Source of the DNA: Agrobacterium vaccinii
GTDB lineage: Bacteria > Pseudomonadota > Alphaproteobacteria > Rhizobiales > Rhizobiaceae
Direction of reading: 5' to 3'
NCBI RefSeq assembly: GCF_021310995.1
Contig: NZ_CP054151.1
Span: 62,001-126,000, forward strand
DNA length: 64,000 bases
The notes under the pieces are model-generated. The model was given only the letters and a program-made list of their open reading frames with translations, was not told the DNA's origin and made no database searches. Position 1 is the first letter of the stretch; each line of letters begins with the position of its first letter. Positions 50,365 through 59,095 of this stretch are shown in pieces. Both the position numbers and the translations under genes were made by a program.

Positions 50365-51347
50365 ACTCTGCAAATGCCTCCCCCGCTCTTGAGGTCAAAG
50401 GCCTTTCTGTCGAATTCCCAACCCGCGGGGGCGTTTTGACGGCGTTGTCCGATGTGTCCCTCACGATTGCGCGGGGCGAAATCCTCGGTGTCGTGGGCGA
50501 GTCAGGTGCGGGAAAGTCGATGACCGGCATGGCCGTTCTCGGTCTTCTCGAACCGCCCGGCCGCGTCGCTTCCGGCGAAATCCATATCGGTGGCAAACGG
50601 ACGGACAATCTGAACGATGACGAGATGGAAAACGTGCGGGGCCGCATGGTGGGCGCCATATTTCAAGACCCTTTGACCTCGCTCAATCCCCTGTTTTCCG
50701 TGGGTCAGCAACTGATCGAAACCATCCGGCTGCATTCAGACCGAAACCGAGCGCAGGCGCGTCTTCACGGCGTTCACCTGCTGCAACAGGTGGGCATTCC
50801 CGGTGCGGAAGAGCGCATCGACCATTATCCGCACCAGTTTTCCGGCGGCATGCGCCAACGCGTCGTCATCGCATTGGCACTTGCCGGAAATCCGCAACTG
50901 ATCATCGCCGATGAACCGACGACGGCGCTTGATGTCTCGATACAGGCGCAGATTACCAGCCTGCTTCGCAAGCTGTGCCGGGAGCAAGGTGCTGGCGTCA
51001 TGCTGGTGACCCACGACATGGGCGTCATCGCCGAGACGGCTGACCGCGTCGCGGTGATGTATGCGGGCCGCATTATCGAGATCGGCACCGTTGAAGATGT
51101 CATCTCCCGCCCGAAACATCCCTACACGCGCGGCCTGATGGGCTCTATCCCAGCGCTTGGTGCACGTGTCGAGCACCTGACCCAGATAGACGGTGCCATG
51201 CCACGACTGAATGCCATTCCGCCCGGCTGCGCCTTCAATCCACGCTGTCGTTCGGTCGGTCCACGCTGTCTCAAAATCCGCCCGGCGCTGATACCCCAGG
51301 CACATGGTGCCGTCGCCTGCCTGCTACATGACGGAGGTGTTGCATGA
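50361..51347 (+). CDS. Dpp/Opp-type ABC ATPase, DppD-like
   Basis: The 328-residue protein has Walker A GESGAGKSMTG near residue 46, Q-loop FQDPLTSLNPLF, signature FSGGMRQRVVIA near residue 162 and Walker B IADEPTTALDVS. The C-terminal GCAFNPRC box is typical of oligopeptide-type ATPases. Walker A ends in Ser-Met rather than Ser-Thr, which is common in DppD. It overlaps the next ATPase gene by 4 bases and works with it as a heterodimer. Confidence 0.95.
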   Translation: MNSANASPALEVKGLSVEFPTRGGVLTALSDVSLTIARGEILGVVGESGAGKSMTGMAVLGLLEPPGRVASGEIHIGGKRTDNLNDDEMENVRGRMVGAIFQDPLTSLNPLFSVGQQLIETIRLHSDRNRAQARLHGVHLLQQVGIPGAEERIDHYPHQFSGGMRQRVVIALALAGNPQLIIADEPTTALDVSIQAQITSLLRKLCREQGAGVMLVTHDMGVIAETADRVAVMYAGRIIEIGTVEDVISRPKHPYTRGLMGSIPALGARVEHLTQIDGAMPRLNAIPPGCAFNPRCRSVGPRCLKIRPALIPQAHGAVACLLHDGGVA

Positions 51348-52309
51348 GAAGTTCCCAGAACGCCCTTGAAGTCGACCAGCTAACCCGGGTCTTCGATGTT
51401 TCGACGCCCTGGCTGAACAGGATGATCGAGCGCAAGCCGAAACGCTATCTGCATGCCGTGCAGGATGTCACCTTCATTGTCCAGAAAGGCAAGTGCCTGG
51501 CACTGGTCGGCGAGTCCGGCTGCGGGAAATCCACCGTGGCACGGCTCGTGACGCGGCTCTACGCCCCGACCGAGGGAGCCATCGTCTTCGCACCGGCCAG
51601 CGACGGTAAGCCGATGGAAGCGCAGATGATCTTTCAGGACCCGCATGCAAGCCTCAATCCGCGCTGGCGCGTCGGTGATATCATTGCCGAACCCATCCGA
51701 GAATTCGGCCTTCGTGACAGTGCCGAGGCCGTGACCGAGCGCGTGGCCGATCTGCTGAAGATCGTTGGCCTCTCACCCGATGACAGCAGGCGTTATCCGC
51801 ATGAGTTTTCCGGTGGGCAGCGGCAGCGTATCTCGATTGCCCGCGCACTGGCAAGCGAGCCGGAATTCCTCGTCTGCGACGAACCGACGTCTGCTCTCGA
51901 TGTCTCGGTGCAAGCGCAAATCCTCAATCTGATGCGCAAGCTTCAAGACGAACTTGGGCTGACCTACCTGTTTATCAGCCACAACCTGGCCGTCGTGCGT
52001 CACATGGCAGACCGGATTGCGGTGATGTATCTCGGGCGGATCGTGGAGGAGGCAGATACGGAAGCCCTGTTTGCCAATCCGCAGCACCCCTACACGAAGT
52101 TGCTGCTCGAGACGATACCGGATGTGGCTTCCCCCAATCGCGACCGGGCACTGATGGGCGGCGAACCGCCAAGCCCGCTCGATCCGCCGAAAGGCTGCGC
52201 CTTTCACCCCCGCTGTCCGCTTGCCTCAGATATTTGCAGCAAGGAAGCCCCGATTTCACGCGAGCGCCAAGGCGGCGGTGTTGTCGCCTGCCATATGGCC
52301 CCGCTTTAG
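51344..52309 (+). CDS. Dpp/Opp-type ABC ATPase, DppF-like
   Basis: The 321-residue partner ATPase has Walker A GESGCGKSTVA near residue 59, the MIFQDPHASLNPRW Q-loop, signature FSGGQRQRISIA near residue 156, Walker [13 protein letters not shown] and the terminal GCAFHPRCP box. It completes the transporter encoded from 44109 onward. The next gene follows after 59 bases that contain an operator-like half site, so transcription may restart there. Confidence 0.95.
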   Translation: MRSSQNALEVDQLTRVFDVSTPWLNRMIERKPKRYLHAVQDVTFIVQKGKCLALVGESGCGKSTVARLVTRLYAPTEGAIVFAPASDGKPMEAQMIFQDPHASLNPRWRVGDIIAEPIREFGLRDSAEAVTERVADLLKIVGLSPDDSRRYPHEFSGGQRQRISIARALASEPEFLVCDEPTSALDVSVQAQILNLMRKLQDELGLTYLFISHNLAVVRHMADRIAVMYLGRIVEEADTEALFANPQHPYTKLLLETIPDVASPNRDRALMGGEPPSPLDPPKGCAFHPRCPLASDICSKEAPISRERQGGGVVACHMAPL

Positions 52310-52342
52310 CAGACACCCACATTTCGGCGTCAAACACGTCAT

Positions 52343-52352
52343 AAATTGCATG
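52343..52352. promoter_or_regulatory. Half copy of the GntR operator before the last amidohydrolase gene
   Basis: AAATTGCATG is identical to the first ten bases of the palindrome at 43940-43955 and lies 17 bases before the ATG at 52369. The right half is not conserved (AGGAG follows, which doubles as the ribosome site). It could be a weak site of the same regulator at an internal promoter. Confidence 0.45.
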
Positions 52353-52368
52353 AGGAGTTTTAATAAGC

Positions 52369-53562
52369 ATGACAAAGACTGTCTTCACCAATGCCAGACT
52401 GGCAGACGGCGTGCTGCGTGATATCAGTGTAGAGAGTGGGCGGATCACATCCATCGAACCCGCAGGGTCGGATACCGTATCCCCTTCTGTCATCGACATT
52501 GCCGGAGATATGCTTGTACCGGGATTTGTCGAAGGACATATCCACCTGGACACAAGCTTCTACGGCGACACGTGGATACCGCATCGCCCCTGTACCAATG
52601 GTTTCGACGTGCATGAGCGAGTCGCATTTCAGGCGGAAAACATGGCTATCGCTGCACCGATGGACAAACGCGCCCGAGACCAACTCGATCTCTGCATCGG
52701 TAATGGAACGCTGCATATGCGCAGCCATGTAATGGTGGATGGCTCAGTCGGTTTGAAATCGCTGGAAACCATTCTGGCAGTCCGCGAGGACTACAAGGAT
52801 CTGATCGACATTCAGTTGGTCGCTTTTCCCCAGAGCGGCATCCTTAAAAGTCCGGGCACGCCGGAACTGCTGGATGAAGCGATCAAACTCGGCGCAGACC
52901 TCGTCGGTGGTCTTGACCCCGCAAGCTTCGACCGCGACGTAAACGGCCATCTCGATGTGGTGTTCGGCGTTGCAGAAAAACACGGCGTGGACATAGACAT
53001 TCACCTCCACGATGCCGGAAGCATGGGTGCTTTCACCATCGAGGAGATTTGCGCACGAACGGTCGCGCTCGGCATGCAGGGCCATGTCGCCATCAGCCAC
53101 GCCTACGGACTTGGCGACTTGGCCCCTGATGCCGCCCGCAAGATTGCCGCGACGATCGCCAGAAGCGGCGTATCGATCATGACAAACGCGCCCGGCAACC
53201 ACACTTTTCCGTCCGTTGCCCTGCTGCGCAGCGAAGGCGTTACCGTCTTCAGCGGCAGCGACAACATTCGCGATTCCTGGTGGCCCTATGGCAACGGCGA
53301 CATGCTGCACCGCGCCGAAATCATCGGCTACCGCTCCGGCTTCTACACAGACGACGAATTGAACGCTGCATTCGACATCGTCACAAGCGAAGGCGCAAAG
53401 GCTCTTCGCTTAAAAGACTACGGTGTTCACGTTGGCGCGAAAGCCGACTTCGTAACATTTGCAGCCACCTGCATCCCCGAAGCAGTCGTCTCATTTCCTA
53501 GAAATCGAAGTGTCTTTAAAGGCGGGCATATGGTGGCAAAAGGAAACGCAGTCTTCCGCTAG
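52369..53562 (+). CDS. Cytosine deaminase-like amidohydrolase (second copy)
   Basis: The 397-residue enzyme has the metal motif VEGHIHLDTSF (about residues 51-61), IDIHLHDAG, VAISHAYGLG and FSGSDNIRDSWWPYGNGD near residue 300. It is a paralogue of the 47678 product, with the same length and shared FPQSG and GADLVGGLDP blocks. The residue after HLD is Thr where the other copy has Lys, and the loop around residue 65 differs, so the substrate may differ too. It is the last gene of the rightward operon. Confidence 0.9.
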   Translation: MTKTVFTNARLADGVLRDISVESGRITSIEPAGSDTVSPSVIDIAGDMLVPGFVEGHIHLDTSFYGDTWIPHRPCTNGFDVHERVAFQAENMAIAAPMDKRARDQLDLCIGNGTLHMRSHVMVDGSVGLKSLETILAVREDYKDLIDIQLVAFPQSGILKSPGTPELLDEAIKLGADLVGGLDPASFDRDVNGHLDVVFGVAEKHGVDIDIHLHDAGSMGAFTIEEICARTVALGMQGHVAISHAYGLGDLAPDAARKIAATIARSGVSIMTNAPGNHTFPSVALLRSEGVTVFSGSDNIRDSWWPYGNGDMLHRAEIIGYRSGFYTDDELNAAFDIVTSEGAKALRLKDYGVHVGAKADFVTFAATCIPEAVVSFPRNRSVFKGGHMVAKGNAVFR

Positions 53563-53747
53563 TACCCTAACATCTAAACGCGCAGAATAATGTGCTGCGG
53601 GAGGGGCGGGTCATCAAAGACTTCAGATCAGCTCCTCAGCATCTGCAAGGCGGTAACAAATTCGGCAGGCCGTAATGCAGCACCCTGACGATTATTTGTT
53701 GCCGCACCATCCCTCTTTATATCGATAAGGTTGCGCATCTTTTTAGA

Positions 53748-53771
53748 CCGCGTTCCATGCGCAGAACGCGG
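53748..53771. terminator. Hairpin between convergent genes
   Basis: CCGCGTTC (53748-53755) and GAACGCGG (53764-53771) form an 8-bp perfect stem with an 8-base loop, 4 bases from the stop of the leftward gene at 53776. A TTTTT run lies on its left side on the plus strand, which does not follow the stem in either direction as a classical terminator would. It is recorded as a probable 3'-end structure. Confidence 0.45.
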
Positions 53772-53775
53772 CTGA

Positions 53776-54903
53776 TCAGAGCGGTACGCCGAGTACCGCT
53801 GATCGCACGAGATCGTATGCTGTCATACCAGGAAGACGGGAGAAGAAGTCGTTACGACGTGCGGTCTCGACCCAAGTGGACCATTCGCTGATCACAGCCA
53901 GCTCGTTGTCCTTCCACACCACGGTCGCATCGATGACACCGATATCCTCGCCCGTCAGGTTTTTAACGGCAAAACGGAACTCGCGGTTGGCAAGCTCAGC
54001 TTCCGAGAGGGCCGGGTTTTCGTTGGTGTGGAGGATCACCGGCGCAGCAGCATCCGGCGTCTGCTTGACGAAGTAGTTTTTGATGATTTCGGCACCCGTC
54101 TTTTCCAAATCTGGCTTTTCCGCCATGGGCAGCACGATAAGCCAGATCAGGCCGACAGCGCGATCATCGCTGCGACGGATCATGTGCAACTCAGCCGGCA
54201 ATGGCCCTTGAAAGTCGTTGATCGGGATTTCCCAGCCAAGCGGGATTTGAAGGTCAATATTGCGTTCGCCGATCCGCAGGGGAATGGGCTGCATGTCGTC
54301 GCCAAAATTTGCCTGCTTGCCGTCGGAGAATTGAAAATTTTTGAGAAACGCGATTGAATAGCCGTCAAGCTCGGTCAAAGCCTTTTTGGCCGCCTCCGGC
54401 GTCGGTTCACCAATGACTTCAACGACAAAGTGAATTGCCAGCGCATTTTTCCCTTTTGCAAAACAGTGGCTTAGGATAGCGGCCTTCGGCTTGCCGTTGT
54501 CGCTCTGCGTAGCGAAGACCTTTGCTTCAGTTAGATCTGGGGATGCGAATGTGGAACGAGGCGTGTAACCGTCCAACTCGGCCTCGAACTTACATATCCG
54601 CAACGCCGCAGGTGGGCTACGAAGGTCATAGGCCATGATGGTCGTCTCGACCCGTTGGCCATCGGCACCGGGCGTTACCTTTCCGACGATCTTCACCCTG
54701 CCGATTGAACCGGGCTCCGCATCCTCCATTGTCACCGTCTCGACCGTGGCATTGTCTGGCACCTCAGTCTCGAAATTCAGGCTGGGATTATTGAATTCGA
54801 AAACATGTTTTTTCCACGCGCCTTCTGCGGCACTCGCTTCACCAAAGACGGAGAAAAGAGAAATCAGCGCGAAAAGGAAGAGCATGACTTGCGGATAAGG
54901 CAT
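53776..54903 (-). CDS. Secreted protein of unknown function
   Basis: The 375-residue protein has a signal peptide (MPYPQVMLFLFALISLFSVF, cleavage near ASA|AEGA, residue 26). The mature part appears to contain two similar alpha/beta units, roughly residues 30-190 and 205-375, with the second starting IPLRIGERNIDLQIPLGW. Two Cys residues lie in the first unit. I recognise no family. It is transcribed alone, flanked by convergent and non-coding DNA. The function is unknown; a periplasmic binding or structural role is possible. Confidence 0.75.
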   Translation of the reverse strand: MPYPQVMLFLFALISLFSVFGEASAAEGAWKKHVFEFNNPSLNFETEVPDNATVETVTMEDAEPGSIGRVKIVGKVTPGADGQRVETTIMAYDLRSPPAALRICKFEAELDGYTPRSTFASPDLTEAKVFATQSDNGKPKAAILSHCFAKGKNALAIHFVVEVIGEPTPEAAKKALTELDGYSIAFLKNFQFSDGKQANFGDDMQPIPLRIGERNIDLQIPLGWEIPINDFQGPLPAELHMIRRSDDRAVGLIWLIVLPMAEKPDLEKTGAEIIKNYFVKQTPDAAAPVILHTNENPALSEAELANREFRFAVKNLTGEDIGVIDATVVWKDNELAVISEWSTWVETARRNDFFSRLPGMTAYDLVRSAVLGVPL

Positions 54904-55003
54904 CAGGATTTCCTATGAAGATGCAGACGACCTCGACGTCATGGAAACGAAAAAAATGTCAGCCAAATCAATGACAGAAAACAACCAAACAGCCAACTTC
55001 AGA

Positions 55004-55031
55004 TTGTGCCATTTTTTCCATGTTGTATAAT
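55004..55031 (+). promoter_or_regulatory. Sigma-70-like promoter with no gene downstream
   Basis: TTGTGC (55004-55009) and a perfect TATAAT (55026-55031) are spaced by 16 bases. Transcription would start near 55038 and run rightward into a region that has no plus-strand gene. It may drive a small RNA that ends near the hairpin at 55151-55179. Confidence 0.4.
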
Positions 55032-55146
55032 CTCGGCACCCAATTGCAGTCCTAATTTGAAGGAGATTACCCCTCCCATCCACGTTTTCTGCTGTGCGCT
55101 GACTTTGCGAGCACTCTACCGCCAGCCAAAGTCACCTAGGGCGGCG

Positions 55147-55179
55147 AAAACAGCGTTTCCTGCTTAGACGGAAACGCTG
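55147..55179 (-). terminator. Intrinsic terminator of the molybdenum oxidoreductase operon
   Basis: A perfect 10-bp stem, CAGCGTTTCC (55151-55160) and GGAAACGCTG (55170-55179), has a 9-base loop. On the minus strand it is followed by TTTT (complement of 55147-55150). It lies 61 bases beyond the stop codon of the large-subunit gene and is correctly oriented to end that operon. Confidence 0.8.
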
Positions 55180-55240
55180 CTCTAGCCGAAGCTACTGCTC
55201 ACCTCTTCAGCCAGGCTGACACGGGAAACACCACGTTGGT

Positions 55241-57544
55241 TCAGCCAAGCTTCTCCAGCACTTTGTCGAGAGTAAGAGGCAGATTGCGGATGCGGACGCC
55301 GGTTGCATTGTAGACGGCGTTGGCAATCGCCGCTCCCACTCCCGTAATGCCGATTTCGCCGATGCCGCGTGCGCCCATGGGGGCCTGCGGGTCGGGCTTG
55401 TTGGTATAGAGAATGTCGATGGGCGGGACATCCATCTGCACTGGCACGTGGTAGTCAGCTAGAGAGGCGTTGACGACGCGGCCCGTCCTCTCGTCGAAGT
55501 TGGTTTCCTCCGTCAGGGCAAGGCCGATGCCCATGATGATGCCGCCCTTGAACTGGCTGGCGGCCATCTTGGCATTCAATATCTGCCCGGCATCGAAAGA
55601 GCCGAGGAACCGCGACACGCGCGTTTCACCGGTAACGACGCTAACCCGCACTTCGCAGAACTGGGCGCCATAGGAGTGCATAGAAAATGCCTCCATTTCT
55701 GCCGGTGGTGGTGCATCTGCTTCGCAGACCAGTTCTTCACGCCCTGCCCTGCGCAATATGGACTGATAGCTTTCGAAGCGGCTTTTGTCGTCCACATGTC
55801 CAAGGCCATTATCTCTCGGCTCGACTTCGCCGAGGGAAAGCCCGGCGAGTGGCGAGTCGTTGCCAGCAAGCTTTATCAACTCCTCGACAAAGACCTCCGT
55901 TGCCGCGATGACGGCACCGCCAATCGAGGCGGTTTGTGTCGAGCCACCGGCGATGACGCCGCGCGGCAGCTTGCTGTCCCCATACTCGAAGGTGACATGG
56001 TCGAGCGGCACGCCCAGCCGCACAGCAATGTGTTGGGCTTGAGCCGTCGCCGTTCCCATGCCCATGTCATGCACGGCGGTGGAGACCGTCACATGCCCCT
56101 CTGCCGTCAGCTTGATCCTCGCCGCACCACCTGGAAAGCGATGGTAAGGATAAGTTGCTGTCGCACAGCCCATGCCGATAAGCCATTCTCCCTCGCGTCT
56201 CTGGCGTGGGGTCTGGCTTCGGCGATCCCAGCCGAATTGCTCCGCACCCTTTTCATAGGCCTCGATGAGGTATCGTGATGAAAACGGTTTACCGGTCGTC
56301 GGGTCCTTTTCCGGTTCGATACGGCGGCGCAGTTCGATGGGGTCCATTGCCAGCTTGTCTGCCAATTCATCCAGCGCACATTCCAATGCGAAGGTGCCGA
56401 CGGATTCACCGGGTGCCCGCATGAAAGTGTTTACCAGCATGTCCATGTCTGCGACATCCTGCGCCAAGCGGAAGGTCTTGGCGGCATAAAGGTGCTTGGC
56501 TGGAAAAGTGAACTGTTCCGGGCAGGAATTGTGCAGTGTCATCGCTGCCGTACCCGTGTGGATCAGCGCATCCAGCGTGCCATCGGATTTGGCTCCGAGC
56601 GCCACTCGCTGCTCGGTCACCGTGCGACCACCCACAATACGGAACACGCCTTCGCGTGAGAGCATGATCCGCACCGGTCGTCCTGCCAGCTTGGATGCAG
56701 CGCAAGCGAGGATTTGGTGGTCCCAAAGACATTTTCCGCCAAAACCACCGCCGACATAGGGCGAGGTCACATGGACATTGTCCATCTCAAGATCGAAGAT
56801 ATCGGCAAGCTGGCCTTTCGTCAGGTCCAGCAACTGGCTGGCATCATGAACGCGCAGTTCGTCTCCGGTCCAGGCAACGGTTGCCGCATGTAACTCGATG
56901 GCATTGTGATTGTGTCGCGGCGTGCGGTAGATGACATCGACCTTGACCTCGGCATTGGCGAGCGCTGTCTCGGCGTCGCCGATCTCCACTATAGGCGGTT
57001 GCCCGAGCAGGTTGTCCAATTGCCGTGGTGTTTTCTTTGCCTCATCGAAAGAGGTTACCGCTGGCAGCATCGCATATTCCGCTTTGATAAGCGAAGCGGC
57101 ATAATCGGCCTGTTCCTGCGTTTCCGCCAGAACAAGCGCAATCGGCTGGCCGTTCCAATGGATTTCGTCGTTCTGCATGATCGGGAGATCGCTGGCACCT
57201 GCCGCTGTCGGCGATGACATCATCAATGACGGCGCCTTCATGCGGGGGGCATTTTTGTAGGTCATGACGAGAATGACACCGGGTGCCGCCTCTGCCGTCT
57301 TCACATGCAGATCGGTGATGCGACCCCGCGCAATGGTGCTGAAGGCAAGCGCCGCATAGCTAAGGTTCTCATAGGGAAACTCCGCTGCAAAACGCGTCTT
57401 GCCCTGAACTTTCATCGGGCCATCGATGCGGGATACGGGCTGTCCAAGCGTACCGTGCTTGCGCAGCATCGGGTCAGCCGTAATGGCGGGCTGCCAGCGG
57501 CCGGTCTTCCCTGCCTCTGGTAGTGTCTGGGTTTCGGCGCTCAT
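55241..57544 (-). CDS. paoC: Molybdopterin subunit of a PaoABC-type aldehyde oxidoreductase
   Basis: This 767-residue subunit of the xanthine dehydrogenase family has the cofactor-binding segments of the large subunit: SPYVGGGFGGKCLWDHQ, the RAPGESVGTFALECALDELA region and the catalytic base Glu730 in GARGIGEIGITG. PaoC-like enzymes oxidise a broad range of aldehydes to acids using water. It starts with ATGA overlapping the FAD-subunit gene. There is no Tat signal on the iron-sulfur subunit, so the complex should be cytoplasmic, unlike the periplasmic E. coli PaoABC. Xanthine dehydrogenase is an alternative but the fused cluster-binding FAD subunit argues for PaoABC. Confidence 0.9.
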   Translation of the reverse strand: MSAETQTLPEAGKTGRWQPAITADPMLRKHGTLGQPVSRIDGPMKVQGKTRFAAEFPYENLSYAALAFSTIARGRITDLHVKTAEAAPGVILVMTYKNAPRMKAPSLMMSSPTAAGASDLPIMQNDEIHWNGQPIALVLAETQEQADYAASLIKAEYAMLPAVTSFDEAKKTPRQLDNLLGQPPIVEIGDAETALANAEVKVDVIYRTPRHNHNAIELHAATVAWTGDELRVHDASQLLDLTKGQLADIFDLEMDNVHVTSPYVGGGFGGKCLWDHQILACAASKLAGRPVRIMLSREGVFRIVGGRTVTEQRVALGAKSDGTLDALIHTGTAAMTLHNSCPEQFTFPAKHLYAAKTFRLAQDVADMDMLVNTFMRAPGESVGTFALECALDELADKLAMDPIELRRRIEPEKDPTTGKPFSSRYLIEAYEKGAEQFGWDRRSQTPRQRREGEWLIGMGCATATYPYHRFPGGAARIKLTAEGHVTVSTAVHDMGMGTATAQAQHIAVRLGVPLDHVTFEYGDSKLPRGVIAGGSTQTASIGGAVIAATEVFVEELIKLAGNDSPLAGLSLGEVEPRDNGLGHVDDKSRFESYQSILRRAGREELVCEADAPPPAEMEAFSMHSYGAQFCEVRVSVVTGETRVSRFLGSFDAGQILNAKMAASQFKGGIIMGIGLALTEETNFDERTGRVVNASLADYHVPVQMDVPPIDILYTNKPDPQAPMGARGIGEIGITGVGAAIANAVYNATGVRIRNLPLTLDKVLEKLG

Positions 57545-58530
57545 GCGTTTTCTCCCTTCAATTCTTCAAGAACGGCAACGATGGTTCGTTTCGCCAGTTC
57601 GACTTTGAATGCGTTGTCACGCAGGCCTACGGCATCCGCGAGTTCCGCTTCGGCAGCGGCGCGAAAACTGTCAGCATCCGCTTTTTGACCTTTCAAGGCA
57701 GCCTCGGCTTTCAGTGCTCTCCAGGGTTTGTGCGCAACACCGCCAAGCGCCAGCCTGACATCGCGCACGACACCGGCATCGTCCACGTCCAGTGCTGCGG
57801 CGACGGAAATGAGGGCGAACGCGTAGCTCGCGCGATCCCGCACTTTTCGGTACGCAGACCGCCGCGCAAGGGCGAGCGGCGGAATTTCAACTGCCGTGAT
57901 GAGTTCGTCCGGCTGCAACTCGCTCTCCACATCGGGGCGATCACCGGGTAGGCGGTGAAGGTCACGCAAGGGCATGCTGCGGGTGCCCGTCGGTCCTTGG
58001 AGGTGAACGACAGCATCCAGAGCGACGAGAGCGACGCACAGGTCGGACGGGTGAGTCGCCACACAGCTTTCGGACGCGCCGAGGATTGCGTGGTAGCGGT
58101 TGAAACCTTCCAGCGCATCACAGCCCGCATGCGGCTTACGTTTGTTGCAGCGAGCGGCGTTGTCGTAAAAATATCGACAGCGGGTCCGTTGTAGTATGTT
58201 GCCGCCGACAGTCGCCACATTACGGATTTGCGCACTCGCTCCGGCCAAAATCGAGCGGGATAGAAGCGGGAAATTCGCCCTGATGGCATCATGCGCTGCA
58301 AGTGCCGTGTTTGTCACACCGGCACCGATCAGCAGACTTCCATCGGCGCGCTGCTCAATGGTACCGGGCAGATGCGAGATATCGACCAAAGTTTCCGGCT
58401 GTTCGACGGTTTCGCGCATGAGATCAACGAGATTTGTGCCGCCTCCCAGATATTTCGCTGCAGGGCCTGCCTGTTTAAGCGCGATGGCGGACGCGGCATC
58501 TGATGCTTGATGATAGGAGAAAATATTCAT
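57541..58530 (-). CDS. paoB: FAD subunit of a PaoABC-type oxidoreductase
   Basis: The 329-residue subunit binds FAD through KYLGGGTNLVDLMRE (about residues 27-41) and AGASAQIRNVATVGGNI (about 95-111). A Cys-rich insert, with RCRYFYDNAARCNK and HAGCDALEG near residues 115-143, matches the additional [4Fe-4S] cluster that sets PaoB-like subunits apart from ordinary xanthine dehydrogenase FAD subunits. It passes electrons from the iron-sulfur subunit to the final acceptor. It overlaps both neighbours by 4 bases. Confidence 0.9.
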   Translation of the reverse strand: MNIFSYHQASDAASAIALKQAGPAAKYLGGGTNLVDLMRETVEQPETLVDISHLPGTIEQRADGSLLIGAGVTNTALAAHDAIRANFPLLSRSILAGASAQIRNVATVGGNILQRTRCRYFYDNAARCNKRKPHAGCDALEGFNRYHAILGASESCVATHPSDLCVALVALDAVVHLQGPTGTRSMPLRDLHRLPGDRPDVESELQPDELITAVEIPPLALARRSAYRKVRDRASYAFALISVAAALDVDDAGVVRDVRLALGGVAHKPWRALKAEAALKGQKADADSFRAAAEAELADAVGLRDNAFKVELAKRTIVAVLEELKGENA

Positions 58531-59060
58531 GCCCGTGCCCTCTCTTCTGTCGGCACTGCCGTCTGCTGTGCCAGGGTTTCTGAAATGGCTTCGACAATGC
58601 CGTTATAGGCTCCGCATCGACAGAGATTGCCGCTCATACGCTCGCGGATTTCCGTATCGTTGACCGGAATGCTGTCCGCTGAAAGATCGCTGGTGACGAC
58701 GCTCGGGATGTTGCGTTCGATCTCGCCTGCCATCCCGATGGCGGAACAGAGTTGCCCGGGCGTGCAATAGCCACACTGAAAGCCATCATGATCGATGAAG
58801 GCTTTCTGCAAGGCATTCAGATTGCCATTGGCCGCAAGCCCTTCGACTGTAGTGATGCTGCGCCCCTGATATTGGACCGCGAGCGCCAGACAAGAGTTGA
58901 TGCGCTCACCATCGACAAGGACGGTGCAGGCGCCACAAGCGCCTTGGTCACACCCCTTTTTCGTCCCCGTAAAACCAAGGGAGTTGCGCATGAGGTCGAG
59001 CAGAGAGGTGCGGATATCAGCCTCTACGTCGATTGCAGTTCCGTTGATGGTAAAATGCAT
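58527..59060 (-). CDS. paoA: 2Fe-2S subunit of a PaoABC-type oxidoreductase
   Basis: The product of about 177 residues carries two [2Fe-2S] clusters: a ferredoxin-like site CDQGACGACTVLVDG with a later Cys in INSCL, and a helical-domain site with CGYCTPGQ and GNLCRCGAY. ATG 59060 is chosen because AGGAG (59067-59071 on the minus strand) is spaced 6 bases from it; ATG 59066 touches the AGGAG directly. No signal peptide precedes the ferredoxin domain, which suggests a cytoplasmic enzyme. It follows the xdhC-like gene by 142 bases containing a hairpin. Confidence 0.9.
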   Translation of the reverse strand: MHFTINGTAIDVEADIRTSLLDLMRNSLGFTGTKKGCDQGACGACTVLVDGERINSCLALAVQYQGRSITTVEGLAANGNLNALQKAFIDHDGFQCGYCTPGQLCSAIGMAGEIERNIPSVVTSDLSADSIPVNDTEIRERMSGNLCRCGAYNGIVEAISETLAQQTAVPTEERARA

Positions 59061-59095
59061 ATGCATCTCCTTTGTCCAAAACGCATTGGCGATGG

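Larger units (their letters stand above)
54904..55240. other. 337-base intergenic region with a promoter and a hairpin
   Basis: No protein-coding gene is seen here. The left part must hold the promoter of the leftward secreted-protein gene. A rightward promoter-like pair and a strong hairpin, listed separately, lie in the middle and right part. The stretch from 55032 to 55150 has no long frame and could be the body of a small RNA. Confidence 0.5.
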
